Position numbers and translations under genes: made by a program. Below, one piece after another: positions 1 to 9,300 of a stretch of 64,000 nt of DNA (positions within the stretch are counted from its first letter, which is position 1; every line of letters starts with the position of its first letter). The stretch is from NCBI GenBank assembly GCA_016714905.1, contig JADKBW010000006.1, positions 62,001-126,000 on the forward strand, written 5' to 3'. This stretch comes from Flavobacterium sp. (GTDB lineage: Bacteria > Bacteroidota > Bacteroidia > Flavobacteriales > Flavobacteriaceae). The notes beneath the pieces are model-generated. The model saw nothing but the letters and a program-made list of their open reading frames with translations, did not search any database and had not been told where the DNA came from.

Positions 1-227
1 AACAATTTAGCGACGATCAGTCCTTCGACATAAAAAGTAATCCAGAATTTAAAGGTGTTTTTATACAGCCTTTGGCAGGTCTAATACTGACCTACGAAAT
101 TAGTGACTTTGTATATATAACAGGTGGTTACAATTATTCTTTTGCCTTTAATACGAGTTCTTCGGATGAAAAATTATCATTTACTAATAATCAACTTCAA
201 GTAGGATTTCATTTTAAACCCAGATAA
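1..227 (+). CDS. Outer-membrane beta-barrel protein, C-terminal end (partial)
   Basis: An open frame enters from the left edge (first full codon at 3) and stops with TAA at 225-227, giving 74 residues. The residues alternate polar and aromatic/hydrophobic in strand-like blocks, for example TGGYNYSFAF and NQLQVGFHFKPR, and the end is a typical amphipathic barrel strand. This is what the last strands of a Bacteroidota outer-membrane barrel look like; no specific family can be named from this fragment. The next gene starts 6 bp downstream on the same strand, so the three genes up to 3394 are probably one operon. The barrel may serve the two exported proteins that follow, but that is inference from position only. 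Confidence 0.6.
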   Translation, partial: QFSDDQSFDIKSNPEFKGVFIQPLAGLILTYEISDFVYITGGYNYSFAFNTSSSDEKLSFTNNQLQVGFHFKPR

Positions 228-233
228 AGTACT

Positions 234-752
234 ATGCTAAAATCAAGACTTACATTACTACTTTTGCTCCTATCGTATGTTATTGGCTCTTCCCAAACAA
301 ATCCAAATGGGCTGCTTTTAAGGTCGACTCTCGGGAAATCTTGCCCAACTAAATCAACATTATCTAACGCATTTTACGTTCAACAATCTATCGGTCAAGC
401 GAGCGTGATTGGTACAACGGTGGCTGAAAATGGTATGGTGTTGAGACAAGGCTACTTGCAACCGAATGTCAAGGGACCATTTCGAAATCAATCTTCGAAT
501 TTATTTTCTGCAACAACGCTAATTTATCCGAATCCCTTTAATCAAAAGATTCATATTAATTTCGAAGAAAAGATTACAACCAATATCGATGTCAAAATCT
601 TTGACGTATTCGGGAAGCAAGTTTTTGAAAGAGAATATGAAGCGCAGCAAGAACTTGAGCTTGCGGCATCAAATGTTCCAGAGGCTGCTTATTTCTTGTA
701 CATAACTGCAAATAAGAAGGCTATTTCTAAAAAACTATTAAAAAAAGAATAA
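234..752 (+). CDS. Small T9SS type A sorting-domain protein
   Basis: A 172-residue exported protein. Residues 1-20 form a signal peptide (MLKSR, then a Leu-rich core, then GSSQ). Residues 30-78 hold a stretch ending in RQGYLQP, a pattern frequent in short flavobacterial surface proteins. Residues 96-172 are a T9SS type A sorting domain: it opens with IYPNPFNQKI, has the KIFDVFGKQVFE strand pair and ends in a basic KKLLKKE tail. It would cross the outer membrane through the type IX secretion system and be anchored or released after removal of the C-terminal domain. There is no catalytic domain. It lies 6 bp after the barrel gene and 18 bp before the tail-fibre-like gene. Confidence 0.8.
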   Translation: MLKSRLTLLLLLLSYVIGSSQTNPNGLLLRSTLGKSCPTKSTLSNAFYVQQSIGQASVIGTTVAENGMVLRQGYLQPNVKGPFRNQSSNLFSATTLIYPNPFNQKIHINFEEKITTNIDVKIFDVFGKQVFEREYEAQQELELAASNVPEAAYFLYITANKKAISKKLLKKE

Positions 753-770
753 CTACAATACTTTAGAACT

Positions 771-2930
771 ATGAGAAAATTTTTACTATTAATATTAATG
801 ATAATTGGCCTAAATGTTTATGGGCAAACCGACGGGATGAGTTACCAAGCCGTAATCCTCAACCCGAACCTTGAAATTCCTGGGGTAAATGACACTCAAA
901 ATATCTATCCAAACAAACCATTAAAGGTAAAATTTACAATAACCAAAGAGGATGATAGCATTGAATATCAAGAAATTCAAAGCACTACTACGGACGCCTA
1001 CGGCATGATCAACTTAATTATTGGAAATGGTACTCCCACTGTAGGCGTTTATAAGGAAATCTTATGGTATGGTACTCCAAAAGACCTACGCGTAGATATT
1101 GACGTAGATGGCAGTTTCAAAGAATTAAGTACGCAAGCCATTCTTTTTACTCCCGTTGCTTTCCATCGCGATATTATCGGCACAGGTTTTCTAACGATTG
1201 ATGGTGTGACTAATTTGAATGACTCTCTCACCGTCAATAACGCTGCTCCCACGCTTTTGACAGGAACATTAGAAGTTCTTGGCGAGACTACATTTCAGGG
1301 CAATTTGACTGTTAACGGAATTACAAATTTGAATAACACATTAAACGTTAATCTTGGTGCAGAAACTAATTTGTCTGGCCCGTTGAATGTTGATGGGGCT
1401 ACCACTTTAAACAACAGCTTAACTGTTACAAATGCAAGCCCTACTAGTTTATCTGGAAACTTAGTAGTAGATGGAACTACCAACTTAAACAATTCGTTGT
1501 CGGTTAATAATTCTACTCCCACTATTTTAACTGGGACATTAAATGTAAATGGTGCAACAACACTAAATAACAATTTTACCGTTACCAACGCAAGCCCATC
1601 CAATCTAACGGGAATATTAAATGTAGACGGTGCAACGACTATAAATAACAATTTTACAGTAACTGGAGCTAGTCCCACTTATTTAACGGGAGACTTGACT
1701 GTTGATGGAAATACGAATCTAAATAGTTCCTTGACTGTTAATAACGGAGCACCGACTATTTTGAGTGGCACAATGACTGTCGTCGGTGCTACTAATCTAG
1801 AATCGACTCTAAACGTTGATGGTGTTACTACAATAAACAACAATTTCTCTGTGACCAACGGCAGCACAACTAACTTAAGCGGAAATTTAGTTGTTGATGG
1901 AACTACCAATTTAAATAGTTCATTAACTATTAACAACGGAGCACCTACAATCTTGAGCGGTTCATTAAATGTTGCTGGACCAACAAACATTAATAACGAT
2001 CTTACTGTTAATAATAACGTTACTATTAATGGAGGCTTGACGGTACCTAATTCCACTCCGACAGTCTTAAACGGACCTACGACAATAAATAATAACTTAA
2101 CTGTGAATAGTGCACTTGCTGCTAATGGGCAAGTTACAATAACCGCTGCATTGCCTCTTGATGGCGGAAACTACGGTAATTACCCATTGAGAGTGCAGGG
2201 AAGTGGACAAGGCATCGCAGTTAGACTAGAGGATAGCACGCCAAATAATTCTAATAACTTCATAACTTTTTTCGACAGTAATAATAATGCTGTCGGACGG
2301 ATTGAAGGCGAATCTGAAAACTCTGAAGTTTATTTAGACCCAGACTTTATTCTTGAAAATACTAATTTGATAGTAACTGAAGGAACAGCAATCGCAAACG
2401 TTGGAACATCATTTGTACCAATTACCGTAGGAGGCCTAGGTGTTTCTGCAGGACCTTGCACTCCGTGTATTATCGGGAATGCACTTAATCTTGTTTTAGC
2501 TACTATTAATCTTGCCGCTTTTAACGTATTTGCTTTTGAAAATTTAGGTGTAACCTACCAATCCGGTTCCGCTGACTATGCAGAATGGCTTGAACGTAGT
2601 AATCCAAATGAAATATTGGTACCGGGTGACATTGTTGGCGTAACCGCGGGTAAAATTTCAAAAAATACAGCAAATTCGCATAAATTGCTTGCTATATCAA
2701 CTAAGCCTGCCGTTTTGGGAAATATGCCAGCGGCTGGCCAAGAGTTTCTGAACAATAAGGTGGCATTTATGGGGCAAATACCTGTAAAAGTGAAAGGTCG
2801 CGTTTTGCCTGGCGACTATATATTACCTTCAGGCAATAATGACGGAATTGGAATTGTATTTCGCCCAATGAAATTACTGCTAAACAATACAAAGATATCG
2901 TTGGTGTGGCATGGTCTTCATCATATGTAG
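771..2930 (+). CDS. Tail-fibre/adhesin-like repeat protein, N-terminal part (frameshifted)
   Basis: The ATG at 771 is followed by a clear signal peptide (LLLILMIIGLNVYGQ). Residues 20-125 form an N-terminal domain opening with TDGMSYQAVILNP, an arrangement common in flavobacterial surface proteins. Residues 140-450 are about eleven imperfect repeats of 30-33 residues of the form VDGTTNLNNSLTVNN...TILTGTL, rich in Asn, Thr and Leu, as expected of an extended beta stalk. Residues 600-690 contain YAEWLE, PGDIVGV and VLPGDYILPSG, which resemble the intramolecular-chaperone-like end regions of tail-fibre proteins. One A is missing near 2868-2870: the next frame continues PNEITAKQYKDIVGVAWSS, so the true product continues to 3394 (about 875 residues). 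The last ten residues of this frame are out of frame and not real. Confidence 0.75.
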   Translation: MRKFLLLILMIIGLNVYGQTDGMSYQAVILNPNLEIPGVNDTQNIYPNKPLKVKFTITKEDDSIEYQEIQSTTTDAYGMINLIIGNGTPTVGVYKEILWYGTPKDLRVDIDVDGSFKELSTQAILFTPVAFHRDIIGTGFLTIDGVTNLNDSLTVNNAAPTLLTGTLEVLGETTFQGNLTVNGITNLNNTLNVNLGAETNLSGPLNVDGATTLNNSLTVTNASPTSLSGNLVVDGTTNLNNSLSVNNSTPTILTGTLNVNGATTLNNNFTVTNASPSNLTGILNVDGATTINNNFTVTGASPTYLTGDLTVDGNTNLNSSLTVNNGAPTILSGTMTVVGATNLESTLNVDGVTTINNNFSVTNGSTTNLSGNLVVDGTTNLNSSLTINNGAPTILSGSLNVAGPTNINNDLTVNNNVTINGGLTVPNSTPTVLNGPTTINNNLTVNSALAANGQVTITAALPLDGGNYGNYPLRVQGSGQGIAVRLEDSTPNNSNNFITFFDSNNNAVGRIEGESENSEVYLDPDFILENTNLIVTEGTAIANVGTSFVPITVGGLGVSAGPCTPCIIGNALNLVLATINLAAFNVFAFENLGVTYQSGSADYAEWLERSNPNEILVPGDIVGVTAGKISKNTANSHKLLAISTKPAVLGNMPAAGQEFLNNKVAFMGQIPVKVKGRVLPGDYILPSGNNDGIGIVFRPMKLLLNNTKISLVWHGLHHM

Positions 2931-3394
2931 ACAATCTCCCTTATACTATGATTAATATGGCCATTGGGCTTAATGCTAATGATGTTGCTGCATTAACCGA
3001 ACAGAATGAAAAAAGAATACTTGAATTAGAGAAAAAAAACAAAACATTTGAAGAACGACTTTTGGCTTTAGAAAAAGGAGAGAAATATATCCCAAAAACA
3101 GCCTTAAATGAGGAGAAAGATTATATTGATGCGAAGCCATCGAGGAAATTATCTAAAGACGAAATCATACTTTCCTCAATGCCCGCTGAATTTACTGATG
3201 AGTTGTTTGAAGAAACCTTTGCTTATTTGAAAAGTGGATTCGAAACCAGAAACATTGATATTAACAAGCATACTGGCCTAAAAAAACTGTTTAATGATCC
3301 TGTGACAAAAAACGAAATTAAAGAAAAAGTGCAAAAAACCTACAAAGAAAATTATCTGTACTTAAAAGACAAAATAGAGAAGTCTCGTAACTGA
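2906..3394 (+). CDS. Tail-fibre/adhesin-like repeat protein, C-terminal part (frameshifted)
   Basis: This frame carries on the protein begun at 771 after a one-base loss near 2868. The first residues (AWSSSYVDNLPYTMINMAIGLN) complete the chaperone-like domain. They are followed by a predicted coiled coil (LTEQNEKRILELEKKNKTFEERLLALEKG, written here only as a region, residues 32-60) and a lysine/glutamate-rich tail. A coiled coil after a beta stalk would suit a trimeric fibre; that is inference. The apparent start at 2906 is internal and should not be taken as a real initiation site. A strong terminator follows at 3440. Confidence 0.65.
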   Translation: MAWSSSYVDNLPYTMINMAIGLNANDVAALTEQNEKRILELEKKNKTFEERLLALEKGEKYIPKTALNEEKDYIDAKPSRKLSKDEIILSSMPAEFTDELFEETFAYLKSGFETRNIDINKHTGLKKLFNDPVTKNEIKEKVQKTYKENYLYLKDKIEKSRN

Positions 3395-3439
3395 TCATTA
3401 AAAAAAGATAACCTAAATTGATTGCCTGTGCATTAAATG

Positions 3440-3478
3440 AAACAAAGAAGACTATCACTCAGATAGTCTTCTTTGTTT
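3440..3478. terminator. Bidirectional terminator between convergent genes
   Basis: A perfect 17-bp inverted repeat (3440-3456 with 3462-3478) encloses a 5-nt loop. It begins with AAACAAAGAAG and ends with the T-rich complement, so it can end transcription from both sides: the surface operon on the plus strand and the esterase gene on the minus strand. Confidence 0.85.
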
Positions 3479-3601
3479 TAGGTCTGAACGAATTATTTTG
3501 TGATAGTCTATTTCAAGTGAGAAAAAGTGAATAATTTCAATTGGTAATCGGCAACAAATTGCAGATTGAAAAAAATTCTAACCCATCGAAATTCACATTT
3601 T

Positions 3602-5464
3602 CTACTCGTTAATAAATTGCATAAAATAATTGGCTTCACGCTGGCCTAAAGTATCATAAGAGAGAGTCGTATAATGCACGGTATCTGACATTGGTAAATC
3701 TTCTGTTGACTGCGACAGTGTTCCAAGAACATTTGCCGTTCTTGCCGGATTATCGCTAAGAAAACTACTTCCGATTCTTTGTTGTCCTGCCAAGACACTA
3801 TTATATGAATTTGCATCGAATATTGTTGCACCCGAACGAGTCTCAGGTATAAAAATTCGCATCTTATTTACCGTATAACCTGAACCACCCGTAATTTGAT
3901 TTTTTATGTTATTGGTCAAATAATCAATTGTTCCGTTGATAACTGCCGCCAAATTTTCTTCATAAACAGAACCAGCGGAATACGAAACAGTTCCTATTGT
4001 CGGGCCAGAATCCACTCCCTGCATACTGAAAGTATTGTTGTCAATTCTAGTAATTTCATATATTCCAAGTGGAATTGTGGCTAAATTGCTGGCGTTCGTT
4101 ATCGGCACTTTATATCCTGTTCTCAATCCGTGAGAGTTTTCAGTCACCGTTATCGTTGTGCCTATTCTAGTCCATGCCACATTAGAACCTCCAACTACCG
4201 CATCGTTCGCACCATGAGTCCAAATTAGACCCCTAAAAACAGGGGTTCTTCTGTAAATGTGAACAAGATCATTTAGGGCTTGGGGTATAACCGAAGTCGT
4301 AAATTTCTTGAAGTATGAATTTGTGCTAGCAGCATTCCAATCACCAAAAGCGCTTTGGAACAATGGAATACTACCTATACCATACTTAATTATATAGGTG
4401 TCTGCAATTGTACCCATTGCTTTTCCGAATCTCATTTCGGCACCATGCTGTGTAGACGGACTCTCAAAAGTAATGGTTTGGTTCGTTCCTAAAAGTAATT
4501 TTCCAGGATAGCTCGTAAAATCAATTGATGTGCTCAACAAAGGTGTGTAGGCTCTCCCAATATTCCCAGTCAAGTCTGATGCAATTGTAGAATTTAAACC
4601 TCGACCGGCACAATTTGAATCTCCAGCCAACAAATATACATTCATTGGAGTTGGCGTGATTGAAGCAAAAGTCCTTGAATTCATCGACGACGCTTCATTT
4701 GCAGTCAATGCTCTATTAAAAATCATTACGTCTTTGAGATAGACATTAACCGATGCCGAAGTATTACTTACTAATGTCATTGGCGCCGCAGCATCTGCCG
4801 TTCCAGCAGGTAAGATAATTGTCTGCGAAGCTACTTGCACATCATTCACAAAAAGTTTTGCAGAATTACCCGACTTTGTGATTCTAATCTTATTTGTCGA
4901 ATTGGGAATAAGCGAATTGAACCCTGAAAGGCTAATAAATGCATTAGTGCCATTCCCTACTCGAACCTCTAAATTATTGTTTCCATTTACGGAGTTGATT
5001 CTTACCAAAATTCCTTTTGCAGTGTCCGAAATTCCATTTGTGTTAATTAATGCGCGATAATAAGTCCCCGTTGCAGGTGGACATATAAAAACGGTGCACC
5101 AAATATCAAAATTACCTCCATTATGCAAAAAGTTGTATGTCGAACTGGTTCCGGTAGTAAGTTTAGATCCTTGTTCAAAATACCATCCTTCTCCGTTATA
5201 TATAGGTTTGCTTCCAAGCGTGCCGGTGGTAACCATGGCTTGACCAGTTCTTGCTATTGCACTGTCTATAATATTCCCTTTTCGACGTGTTCCGTTGTTG
5301 TCAATTGTTGACACATAGGCATCACGGTAAGGATTAACCCAAAGTGTAGGTGAAAGACTGGAAGGATCAAAAGCTTCCCTCATTTGAAGCAATGTCGGCC
5401 AAATAGACTGTGCATCTGTCTGAAAAGTCACAAAAAACAGTATAATAACAATTCTAATTCTCAT
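3602..5464 (-). CDS. Secreted LamG + SGNH (sialate O-acetylesterase-like) protein
   Basis: The chosen start is the ATG at 5464, which gives a clean signal peptide (MRIRIVIILFFVTFQTDAQS). A TTG further upstream at 5485 would add seven residues in front of it and is less likely. Residues 60-260 look like a concanavalin A-like/LamG domain (EVRVGNG, KLFVNDVQVAS, VYLKDVMIFNRALT). Residues 275-620 form an SGNH hydrolase domain: block I is LLAGDSNCAGRG with the candidate nucleophile Ser, WTHGANDA is the middle block, and DTVHYTTLSYDTLG near the end holds the candidate catalytic His. Between these blocks sits an extra beta-rich segment (ITVTENSHGLRTGYKVPI...NTFSMQGV) like one seen in phage tail proteins. 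There is no T9SS sorting domain. It probably removes acyl groups from glycans outside the cell; the substrate is unknown. Confidence 0.7.
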   Translation of the reverse strand: MRIRIVIILFFVTFQTDAQSIWPTLLQMREAFDPSSLSPTLWVNPYRDAYVSTIDNNGTRRKGNIIDSAIARTGQAMVTTGTLGSKPIYNGEGWYFEQGSKLTTGTSSTYNFLHNGGNFDIWCTVFICPPATGTYYRALINTNGISDTAKGILVRINSVNGNNNLEVRVGNGTNAFISLSGFNSLIPNSTNKIRITKSGNSAKLFVNDVQVASQTIILPAGTADAAAPMTLVSNTSASVNVYLKDVMIFNRALTANEASSMNSRTFASITPTPMNVYLLAGDSNCAGRGLNSTIASDLTGNIGRAYTPLLSTSIDFTSYPGKLLLGTNQTITFESPSTQHGAEMRFGKAMGTIADTYIIKYGIGSIPLFQSAFGDWNAASTNSYFKKFTTSVIPQALNDLVHIYRRTPVFRGLIWTHGANDAVVGGSNVAWTRIGTTITVTENSHGLRTGYKVPITNASNLATIPLGIYEITRIDNNTFSMQGVDSGPTIGTVSYSAGSVYEENLAAVINGTIDYLTNNIKNQITGGSGYTVNKMRIFIPETRSGATIFDANSYNSVLAGQQRIGSSFLSDNPARTANVLGTLSQSTEDLPMSDTVHYTTLSYDTLGQREANYFMQFINE

Positions 5465-6064
5465 TTCTATTAATTTATGTGTCAAGCAAGTTTGAACTTT
5501 TCTTCAAACAACAAAAGTACTTCAAATACTAATTTCTGCCTGTGAGATATTGTGTTAATTCTATTTAAGAACAATGCAAATCACGAGATGATCTTGGTGC
5601 TAGAAATCGTCCGTGAAATTTACAACTTTAGTTAAAAAAAAATTTGCTTAAAAATATAAAAATTCTAACAAGTTAAAGCACGTTCTTATTTTATAATTTC
5701 CTAAAAATATTAAAATGAAGATTGCTAACTTTACTAGCGACATCTAATCATCGATATTGAACAAACTCAAATAATTTCATATCCCTATTTCAAATTGTTT
5801 CCATTCACTTTTTTCTCAACATTAAAGATTTTATTTAATTCAAAAATTTATACAATTTGTCAAGATATACTGTAAATAAACTAAAATTTAAGTGCGAAAT
5901 TCTGTCGTTTTTAATATTTTTTATCTACTTTTAGCATCCCTCTATTTCTACATCGCAAGCATTTCATTATGGTGCTAATTTTATTTCTGCATAGACAATA
6001 AGATTAGCTGTTTTTCTGATTAAATACTATTTGTGGTCACTAATGAAATTTTGATATACGTTGT
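5465..6064. other. 600-bp AT-rich divergent intergenic region
   Basis: No gene can be supported here. It separates the minus-strand esterase from the plus-strand adhesin operon, so it should hold two promoters. A TACTTTTG, matching the flavobacterial -7 box TAnnTTTG, lies on the minus strand at 5519-5512, but no TTG is found 17-23 bp upstream. On the plus strand near 5928 there is a TACTTTTA (one mismatch). The length and very low GC would suit a regulated promoter of a large surface protein, but nothing more specific is visible. Confidence 0.4.
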
Positions 6065-6337
6065 ATGTTACGAGAGCTATTATCCCTTATTTTAATTTTT
6101 ATTGCATCTAATAGTGCTTTATCTCAAACGTTTTCTCAAAATAGGGGCGCTGTTGAGGACAGATTATTATCAGAAAAAAATAATGATTCTTTGGTCATCG
6201 ATTCAAAAACCAATATACAAATTCAAAAAAAAGTTTTTGATTCTAATCAAAAGGTTTCTCCAGAGGTTTTTTATATTGTCAATGACAAACCTGTCAGCAG
6301 AGAAGAATACCTTAAACATAGCAAAAAGCAACAATAA
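6065..6337 (+). CDS. Small exported protein of unknown function, upstream of adhesin
   Basis: A 90-residue protein with a signal peptide (residues 1-20, LLSLILIFIASNSALSQ) and a short polar mature part ending in lysines and glutamines (EEYLKHSKKQQ). I do not recognise a family. The adhesin ATG lies 12 bp after its stop on the same strand, so the two are almost certainly co-transcribed. It has no cysteine or sorting domain, so it would be a free periplasmic protein. A role in handling the giant adhesin before T9SS export is conceivable but purely positional. Confidence 0.6.
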   Translation: MLRELLSLILIFIASNSALSQTFSQNRGAVEDRLLSEKNNDSLVIDSKTNIQIQKKVFDSNQKVSPEVFYIVNDKPVSREEYLKHSKKQQ

Positions 6338-6349
6338 GATATAGGAAGT

Positions 6350-9300
6350 ATGAAGTTCACCTTTCCTTTTTTATGCGCTGTTTTTATGTTCGTGATATTC
6401 ATACAGCGCAGTTATGGGCAACCACCAAATGACACTTGTGTTACGGCGCAAACATTAGTGGTAGGTGTGGGCAGCTGTACTTCAATATTATATACCAATG
6501 TTGCCGCTACTACTATTGGCAATCCTGCAACTCCAAGCTGTTGGTCACCTAATACGATGAGCAATACTGTTTGGTTTTCGTTTGTAGCAACAACTGCTGA
6601 CGTTGAAATTTCGACTAATTTTGCAGGTACTTTGGGAAATACGCAAATTGCCGTCTACAGTGGCGCCTGTGGCAGTTTAGTTCAAATTGGCTGCCAAGAA
6701 GATGTCAATACAATTGGAGGACTTTTGCATACCGACGTCATACTGCATGGTTTGACTGTTAATAACACATACTACATAGCAGTTGACGGTAATGGAAATA
6801 CTACAGGAACTTTTGGAGTGTGTGTGCAGCAATCACTCCCAATTGGCCCTCCGTTGCCAATTCAAGACTGCGCTGGAGCTCAAACATTATGCAGTCCCAG
6901 TGCATTATCAGTACCTGATGGTGTTGGAGGAGTGGGTTCAACCCAAGAGGCGCCGACATGTTTTGGCGCTCCAGGCGAAAGGTCTTCTAACTGGTATACT
7001 TTTACGGCTGCAACTTCTGGTAATTTAGCATTCACCATTACTCCAACAGTTGCTGTTGACTATGATTTTGCAATATTTGATACTACAACTGCGTGCTTAG
7101 GTACAGAACTCTCGTGTAATTGGAGCCCTGCCCTCGGAGCAAACGGAACAACGGGATTAGGCTGTCCGGGTGGACAATGTGAACCAGTTTTGGCAGTTAC
7201 GGCCGGACAAACGTACACGATCTTGGTCGATCGTTTTACCGCTGCTTCCAACGCTGGATTTGCATTAGATTTTACTGGAACAACTGCCACATTTGCTAGT
7301 CCAAATCCCACTTTTACTGCTACAACTGCTTGTATAGGAACAGCAACGCAATTTACTAACACAACAAATGGTAACTTTACATATAGCTGGAATTTTGGAG
7401 ACGGATTTACTTCCAACTTAGAAAATCCATCGCATGTTTTCGCCACGGCGGGACCTCAATCAGTAACTTTACTTGTTACTGCTGTGCCGGGAGGTTGCCA
7501 AAATTCAATTACGCAAACGGTTACTGTAAACCCTCTTCCAACTGTAAATGCCGGTGCCGGTGGTTCCGTTTGTCCTGGCGCTTGCATTAATCTGAGTGGA
7601 TCTACCAATGCTGTTGGTTCTGTAGGACCTTTAAGCTTTTCAAATAATACATTATTCCCCATTCCGGATGGAAATATTGTCGGTGTTAATTCACCTATTA
7701 TTGTCTCGGGAATTGTGCCGACAACGGTAGCGAACACTTCTATTGCGTCTGTTTGCATTAATTTGACACATACGTGGGATTCTGATTTGGATATTTTTCT
7801 TCAATGTCCAAACGGCACTATAATTCAATTATCAACAGATAATGGTGGGCTTGGTGAAAATTATACCAACACTTGCTTTACTCCAACAGCAATTAGTCCA
7901 ATAACCGCCGGAACAGCCCCTTTTACAGGGACCTACGCACCAGAAGATTCTTTTGCATTATTAAATGGATGCAATTCAAATGGCACCTGGAATTTGTTTG
8001 TTCAAGATGATATAGGGGGTGATTTAGGAAGCATAAATAATTGGACAATTACATTTAATAATAATTTACCTCCATTTACATGGTCTCCAACAACTGCAAT
8101 GACCAATGCAACCACCTTAACTCCAACGGTGTGTCCACTTGTTCCAACGACTTATACACTAACGGCAAATAATGGAGTAGGCTGCACTACCACTAGTCAA
8201 GTCACAATTGGAACTACTGCCGGACCGACCGCAACGATAAGTTATCCCTCTGCTTCTGTTTGTACAACGAGTGGCACACAAGCGGCAACATTAGCTGGTA
8301 CAGGCTCGTATACTGGAGGAACGTATAGTTCTACATTGGGCTTAACAATAAATTCAAGCAGTGGTTTGATAACTCCAAGTTCAAGCACTCCAGGTCCCTA
8401 CACGATTACGTATACAATTCCAGCCAGCGGCAGCTGCCCAGCAACTACTACAACTACTACATTAACGATTAATGCACCACCTAATGCAGGTGTTGATGGT
8501 AGTGTAGCTGTTTGCGATTCTTCTGTGGCTTCCATTGATTTGTTTTCTCTCATTACTGGAGAACAAGCCAGTGGTGTGTGGACACAATCTTCTGGTTCGG
8601 GCGGAACTTTTAATGCCGGTGTAGGAACTTTTGTGCCAGCGCTAGGAGCGTCTACTTCTACTTTTACCTATACTGTAGCTGGTGCTGGACCTTGTCCGCC
8701 TGATTCTTCTGTTGTTACGATTACAATTAATCCACAAGCTAATGCAGGTGCCGATGGTAGTGTGACTTTATGTGATTCTTCAGTGGCTTCAATTGATTTG
8801 TTTTCACTTATCACTGGAGAACAAGCCGGTGGTGTGTGGACACAATCTTCTGGTTCGGGTGGAACTTTTAATGCCGGCGCGGGAACTTTTGTGCCAGCTC
8901 TAGGAGCGTCTACTTCCACTTTTGCCTATACTGTAGCTGGTGCTGGACCTTGTCCACCTGATTCTTCTGTTGTTACGATTACAATTAATCCGCAAGCTAA
9001 TGCAGGTGTTGATGGAAGTGTAACTGTTTGCGATTCTTCTGTGACTTCCATTGATTTGTTTTCTCTCATTGCTGGCGAGCAAGCCGGTGGTGTGTGGACA
9101 CAATCTTCTGGTTCGGGCGGAACTTTTAATGCCGGTGTAGGAACTTTTGTGCCAGCTCTAGGAGCGTCTACTTCCACTTTTACCTATACTGTAGCTGGTG
9201 CTGGACCTTGTCCGCCTGATTCTTCTGTTGTTACGATTACAATTAATCCGCAAGCTAATGCAGGTGTTGATGGAAGTGTAACTGTTTGCGATTCTTCTGT

